DNA from: Endomicrobiia bacterium
GTDB taxonomy: Bacteria; Elusimicrobiota; Endomicrobiia; PHAN01
Assembly: GCA_030018875.1 (NCBI GenBank)
Contig: JASEHK010000045.1
Span: 1 to 9,232 of the forward strand
Direction of reading: 5' to 3'
DNA length: 9,232 nt
Shown: in pieces, positions 6,028 to 9,232 of the stretch
Layout: every line of letters begins with the position of its first letter
Position numbering within the stretch: the stretch's first letter is position 1
Position numbers and translations under genes: made by a program
Notes under the pieces: model-generated
What the model was told of the DNA's origin: nothing
What the model saw: the letters and a program-made list of their open reading frames with translations, nothing else
The model's database searches: none

Positions 6028-7424
6028 AAGATTTTCGATATCAACCCCGTCGGAAACTGTATGAGAATGCCCAGCGCAATCGAAATTACGCCTAATGCGA
6101 CAACGGCGAAAACCATCGAGACCGGACCCTCGCGGCGAGAGGTAACGGCCTCGCCGGCATCCTGTGTGAAGGCCTTTTTATAAAATCTGAAAATGTAGTA
6201 CATCGTCATAACCGCGGCGACGAGCAAAAGAAAGGCGGAAAAAAATCTGTGCGAATCAAGCGCAGCCGAAACGATGGAGTACTTGGCGAAAAAACCTACG
6301 GTCGGAGGAATACCCACGAGAGATAAAGCGCACATTATGAAGGCCGCGTCCGTAAAAGGCATGGTTTTTTTAAGACCGCCCAACAGACGCAAGTCCTTGG
6401 CGCCGAGAGTGTGCTCTATTACGCCGGCCGACAGAAACAGCCCGGCCTTCGCGAAAGAATGCGCCATTATATAGGTAAAGCCCGCGGCGACGGCCGTCAC
6501 CGTGTTGAGCGAAAACGCGAACATTATGTAAGCGAGCTGCGATATCGTCGAATAAGCCAGAATTCTTTTTATGTCGTTTTCTTTGGATGCGGCGGCGGCA
6601 GCCACGAGAGCCGTCGCCACGGAGGCGTTAGAGACGAACCCGGCCACCGTCGGATCAAGCGCCATAGAAGCGTTGAAAAATCTCCAGAACGCGTAAACGC
6701 CTATCTTGACCAGCACGGCCGCGTGCAGAAGAGCCGTGACCGGAGTCGGGGCAACGCCCGCGTCGGGGAGCCACAAGTGCAAAGGCAACTGGGCCGACTT
6801 GGAGAAAATACCGGCGATAATGAGAAGGGAGGCGACGGCGCCGACGCGGTATTCCTTGAGCGCGGCAAGGGAAAACGAGCCGGTGGCCGCGTAAATCAAC
6901 GCTATGCCGGAAAGCATGGCGACCGCTCCGACGGAAGTTATCATAAGCGCCTGATTGGCCGCGGCGAGATGTTTCTCCTCGCGCCTCAAACCTATCAGCC
7001 GCCAGGAACATATCGCCGTAATCTCCCAAAAAATATAAAGAGCGACGAGATGGTCCGAAAAAACAAGCCCCATCATAGCGCCCACAAATACGAGGAACAG
7101 AAAGTAAAACTCGCCGGTGGACGATTCGCGCGCCATATAACCGTGCGAATATACGGCGATAAGAAGACTTACCGCCAGTACCGTTATTGCCATAAAAAAC
7201 GCGAAGCCGTCGGCGACGAAAACGGCCGGAACGCCGAGGCGGGAGGCAATAGATGAAGATACGACGAAACTTTCCGTGGAAAAAAGCCGTACGCCCATCG
7301 CCAAAGCGGCGGCAAGCGAAACGAAAGCGGCGGAACTTTTCAGCGAACGAGGAAGCGCCGCCGCGAGTATCGCGCCGGCAAAGGGTATCGCAAGCCAGAG
7401 TAGGAAAATATTACCGTTTGTCAT
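6024..7424 (-). CDS. Proton-translocating antiporter-like membrane subunit, NuoL/MrpA N-terminal type
   Basis: This 466-aa polytopic membrane protein belongs to the NuoL/NuoM/NuoN-MrpA/MrpD family, whose members move protons or sodium ions. The usual channel residues are present: Glu134 in LYIFWEITAICS (TM5), Lys209 in FSKSAQLPLHLWLPD (TM7), Lys240 in PTPVTALLHAAVLVKIGVY (TM8) and Lys381 in VGFFAKY (TM12). STISQLAY near residue 292 and the SAQ..LHLWLPDA.VAPTPV block resemble NuoL and the N-terminal part of MrpA more than MrpD. It stops after the core fold, with no C-terminal extension. The ATG at 7424 is preceded directly by an in-frame TAA and has only a weak ribosome binding site, so this is the most upstream start. 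It opens the membrane module after the inverted-repeat element and overlaps the next gene as ATGA. Confidence 0.92.
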   Translation of the reverse strand: MTNGNIFLLWLAIPFAGAILAAALPRSLKSSAAFVSLAAALAMGVRLFSTESFVVSSSIASRLGVPAVFVADGFAFFMAITVLAVSLLIAVYSHGYMARESSTGEFYFLFLVFVGAMMGLVFSDHLVALYIFWEITAICSWRLIGLRREEKHLAAANQALMITSVGAVAMLSGIALIYAATGSFSLAALKEYRVGAVASLLIIAGIFSKSAQLPLHLWLPDAGVAPTPVTALLHAAVLVKIGVYAFWRFFNASMALDPTVAGFVSNASVATALVAAAAASKENDIKRILAYSTISQLAYIMFAFSLNTVTAVAAGFTYIMAHSFAKAGLFLSAGVIEHTLGAKDLRLLGGLKKTMPFTDAAFIMCALSLVGIPPTVGFFAKYSIVSAALDSHRFFSAFLLLVAAVMTMYYIFRFYKKAFTQDAGEAVTSRREGPVSMVFAVVALGVISIALGILIQFPTGLISKIL

Positions 7425-7450
7425 TTATTGTTACCCAAATCAGCCCTGCA

Positions 7451-7526
7451 TGTCATACCCGCGAAAGCGGGTATCCAGAAGTTTGATGACTGGAAAGACT
7501 GGATTCCCGCATACGCGGGAATGACA
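7451..7526. repeat. 76-bp MITE-like inverted-repeat element built from two 28-bp hairpin arms
   Basis: Two 28-bp arms (7451-7478 and 7499-7526) face each other across a 20-bp spacer and match at 24 of 28 positions. Each arm is itself a hairpin: left ATACCC-N8-GGGTAT, right ATTCCC-N8-GGGAAT. The outer ends are TGTCAT/ATGACA and the inner ends ATCCAG/CTGGAT. The right core fits the ATTCCC-N8-GGGAAT form of the Neisseria dRS3 repeat, and similar TCATTCCCGC...GCGGGAATCCAG repeats occur widely in bacteria. No target-site duplication and no coding sequence were seen. It fills more than half of the 136-bp gap between the hydrogenase large-subunit gene and the first antiporter gene. No T-tract follows either hairpin on the minus strand, so it does not look like a classic terminator. 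Confidence 0.85.
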
Positions 7527-7560
7527 AACCAAAATCAAAAGCATACGACAAAATAAAAAA

Positions 7561-8766
7561 TCATCGCGAGATAAAACCTTCCAGTATCCTGAACGTCTTT
7601 TCCTGCGACATCTTCACGAGGTCGTCGCCGTCGAAGATTTTGGAGCCGCCCCTTATCACGGACACGCGCTCGGTGCAGCAATAGCACGGGTCAACGGCCG
7701 CAAGACACAGCGCCGCGTCGGATATGGTCTGTTCGAGAGCGGATTTTTCGTTTGTCGGAACATTCATAAAACTGGGCGCCCTGATTTTATGACGGACGGG
7801 GCGGTTCGTGCCGTCGGAGCGTATATAATGGAAGACCTCTCCGCGCGGCGCTTCGTGACGGCCGATGCCTTCGCCGGTCGGGATGGTTTTGACTTCGGTC
7901 TCTATCGGGCCGTGAGCGGTTTTTAGGCGGACGAGACACTGTTTGATTATTTTCACGGATTCATACATTTCGAGAACCCGAACGACTATTTTGTCGAATA
8001 TGTCGCCGTTGGAACAGACTATGACTTTGAAGTCCACCATGCCGTAGGCCGCGTAAGGGTCGTCGCGGCGCACATCTATGTCCACGCCGGAAGCGCGGGC
8101 TGTGGGTCCCACGGCGGAATAATTTATGATGTCTTCTTTCGTCAGAACTCCGACACCTTTCGTGCGAAGATGTATCGTCGGGTCGTCCATCACCGCGCCC
8201 TTGAACATATCGAGAACCGGAACAAGCCCGTCGAGCGCCGCGATAAACCCGTCCACTCTGGCCGACGGAATATCGCGCCTTACGCCGCCGATTTTGAACA
8301 TCGCGTAATGCTGGCGGTTGCCGGATATTTGTTCGAGAATATCGCAGACGGTCTCGCGGTGCTTCCACGCCCACATCCACACGGTATTGTATCCCAGAAA
8401 ATGCCCCGCGAGCCCAAGCCACAAAAGATGCGAATGAATTCTCTCAAGTTCCCCTATGACGGTGCGGATGAGTTTGGCTCTCGTCGGGACATCCAGCCCC
8501 ATCGCGTCTTCGACGGCATTTACGTATGCGAAAGGATGGCTCGTGGAACAGATGCCGCAGATTCTTTCCACCAAAAAAGTCACCTGGTCGAAGGTCTTGG
8601 ACTCGGAGAGTTTCTCGATGCCGCGATGGTTGTATCCTATCTCGATATCGAGTTGCTTTACTATCTCCCCCTCGACGTGCAGACGGAAAAACTCCGGCTC
8701 CTCCTGTAAGGGGTGATACGGGCCTATGGGGACAACGGTTCGTTTCGGGTCTTTATTTTGGGTCAT
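7561..8766 (-). CDS. [NiFe] hydrogenase large (catalytic) subunit, NuoD/MbhL-like
   Basis: This 401-aa protein is the nickel-iron catalytic subunit, which interconverts protons and H2 at the cytoplasmic face of the membrane complex. The N-terminus (GPYHPLQEEPEFFRLHVEGE, about residues 15-34) is typical of NuoD-type group 4 large subunits. Both metal-binding motifs are intact: RICGICSTSH with Cys70, Cys73 and His77, and DPCYCCTER with Cys361 and Cys364. All four ligand cysteines favour a true hydrogenase over complex I NuoD, which has lost them. The 34 residues after Arg367 match the C-terminal tail that a HycI-type endopeptidase removes after nickel insertion; no such protease is in this window. 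Cys363, between the ligand pair, is unusual because serine is the residue I expect there. The start is the only upstream ATG, with GAGG ten bases before it (8777-8780). Confidence 0.95.
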   Translation of the reverse strand: MTQNKDPKRTVVPIGPYHPLQEEPEFFRLHVEGEIVKQLDIEIGYNHRGIEKLSESKTFDQVTFLVERICGICSTSHPFAYVNAVEDAMGLDVPTRAKLIRTVIGELERIHSHLLWLGLAGHFLGYNTVWMWAWKHRETVCDILEQISGNRQHYAMFKIGGVRRDIPSARVDGFIAALDGLVPVLDMFKGAVMDDPTIHLRTKGVGVLTKEDIINYSAVGPTARASGVDIDVRRDDPYAAYGMVDFKVIVCSNGDIFDKIVVRVLEMYESVKIIKQCLVRLKTAHGPIETEVKTIPTGEGIGRHEAPRGEVFHYIRSDGTNRPVRHKIRAPSFMNVPTNEKSALEQTISDAALCLAAVDPCYCCTERVSVIRGGSKIFDGDDLVKMSQEKTFRILEGFISR

Positions 8767-9199
8767 TTTGATTCTGCCTCAAAGGATATTTGCCGCTCGG
8801 CCAATCGTCGGAGAGAAGAAGCCGCTTCATATCCGGATGGCCATTAAAGTCCACTCCGAACATTTCGTTAATCTCTCTCTCTATCCACTCGAACGCTTTG
8901 GCCAGCGGGGCCAGAGACGGCATTTCGGGTTTTTCCCTCGAACCCGCAAACACTCTGAGCGTTATGACGTCGCCGGATGCGTCGTCGGAAAAATGATAAA
9001 GCAGTTCTATGTCTTCTCTTGTGTCTATCGCGGTGGTTATGGAGAATCGAAGCCCGAGCGTCTTAAATATGTAGCGCGCCATATCTTCCAGCGCGGATTT
9101 CTCTATGTCGAGATACCATCGCCGAGGGTTCTTTTCGAACGATTTTTTTATCACTCCGGCTTTTTCGGCGAGAATATTATCTATGGCTCTTTCGCTCAT
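8753..9199 (-). CDS. NuoC/MbhK/EchD-like 30-kDa hydrogenase subunit
   Basis: This 148-aa soluble protein belongs to the complex I 30-kDa subunit family. In group 4 hydrogenases this subunit packs against the catalytic large subunit in the peripheral arm and has no cofactor of its own. The family signature is plain near the C-terminus: WIEREINEMFGVDFNGHP at about residues 105-122, then KRLLLSDDWPSGKYPLR. No membrane segment or signal peptide is seen. It is a stand-alone protein, unlike HycE of formate hydrogenlyase, in which this domain is fused to the large subunit. The ATG overlaps the upstream stop as ATGA, and the 3' end overlaps the next gene by 14 bases, so translation of the three peripheral-arm genes is probably coupled. 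The assignment to a NuoC-like subunit is firm. The choice among MbhK, EchD or NuoC names rests on context. Confidence 0.92.
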   Translation of the reverse strand: MSERAIDNILAEKAGVIKKSFEKNPRRWYLDIEKSALEDMARYIFKTLGLRFSITTAIDTREDIELLYHFSDDASGDVITLRVFAGSREKPEMPSLAPLAKAFEWIEREINEMFGVDFNGHPDMKRLLLSDDWPSGKYPLRQNQNDPK

Positions 9200-9232
9200 T
9201 TTTTTCCTTCCAAAGCGGCTATAAGTTTGACC
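9196..9232 (-). CDS. C-terminal end of an upstream gene, possibly the NuoB/MbhJ-like hydrogenase small subunit (partial)
   Basis: The minus strand at the right edge reads ...VKLIAALEGKK followed by TGA. This stop overlaps the ATG of the next gene as ATGA, the junction style used repeatedly in this operon, so an upstream reading frame ending here is well supported. Only eleven codons are visible, with no diagnostic motif. Its identity as the NuoB/MbhJ-like, iron-sulfur-carrying small subunit is inferred from gene order alone, because that subunit commonly precedes the NuoC- and NuoD-like genes in group 4 hydrogenase operons. The last codons also contain the ribosome binding site of the following gene. 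I am confident that it is coding and unsure of the product. Confidence 0.6.
   Translation of the reverse strand, partial: VKLIAALEGKK
9206..9211 (-). promoter_or_regulatory. Ribosome binding site of the NuoC-like gene
   Basis: The minus strand carries GGAAGG followed by six bases and then the ATG at 9199. This is a good Shine-Dalgarno match at normal spacing, and it supports the chosen start even though the site lies inside the end of the upstream reading frame. Confidence 0.75.

Noticed and set aside
6411..7256. 281-codon open frame on the plus strand
   Set aside because: It lies wholly antisense to the 466-aa antiporter gene, whose family motifs are unmistakable. The product is rich in Arg, Gly and His with no recognisable domain, as expected for a shadow frame.
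7451..7526. Possible two-repeat CRISPR array
   Set aside because: The two 28-bp units are inverted rather than direct and are separated by only 20 bp; there are no further units or cas genes.
7527..7563. T-rich run just after the large-subunit stop as a terminator
   Set aside because: No stable hairpin precedes the run on the transcribed strand; the strong hairpins lie after it and lack T-tracts.
8170..8709. Plus-strand frames opposite the hydrogenase large subunit
   Set aside because: They are antisense to a strongly conserved gene and show no family motifs or ribosome binding site of note.

Overview
The window is one block of minus-strand genes that reads from right to left. It encodes a membrane-bound, group 4-type [NiFe] hydrogenase joined to a complete set of Mrp-type cation/proton antiporter subunits. 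No convincing gene lies on the plus strand. The closest named relatives are the Mbh hydrogenase of Thermococcales and the other Mrp-linked members of the respiratory complex I superfamily. Shine-Dalgarno sites, tight TGATG/ATGA gene junctions and small dispersed repeats suggest a bacterium, probably an anaerobe that disposes of or takes up electrons as H2. I cannot name the phylum from sequence alone.

From right to left: the last 11 codons of an upstream gene (expected, not shown, to be the NuoB-like small subunit); a NuoC-like 30-kDa subunit; the NuoD-like catalytic large subunit with all four nickel-binding cysteines; a 136-bp gap filled mostly by a 76-bp inverted-repeat element; a 466-aa NuoL/MrpA-N-like antiporter subunit; a divergent 626-aa antiporter-like subunit with a long C-terminal tail; a 178-aa MrpA-C protein (MbhD+MbhE); MrpB; MrpC; a 92-bp gap with degenerate 8-bp repeats; MrpD (497 aa); MrpE; MrpF; MrpG. 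A 7-bp tandem repeat begins inside the last codons of mrpG and runs off the left edge.

Working model (inference): the soluble arm (NuoB/C/D-like, plus a NuoI-like ferredoxin partner not seen here) exchanges electrons between reduced ferredoxin and protons. The energy drives ion movement through the Mrp-like membrane arm, which here has three antiporter-like proteins. That number is like complex I and more than the single one in Pyrococcus Mbh. One of the three, the 626-aa protein, lacks the usual transmembrane glutamate of the proton channel. The NuoH- and NuoI-like linkers needed for a working complex are not in the window.

The main points of interest are the three-antiporter architecture, the divergent 626-aa subunit inserted between the two halves of MrpA, and the inverted-repeat element that separates the hydrogenase genes from the membrane genes.
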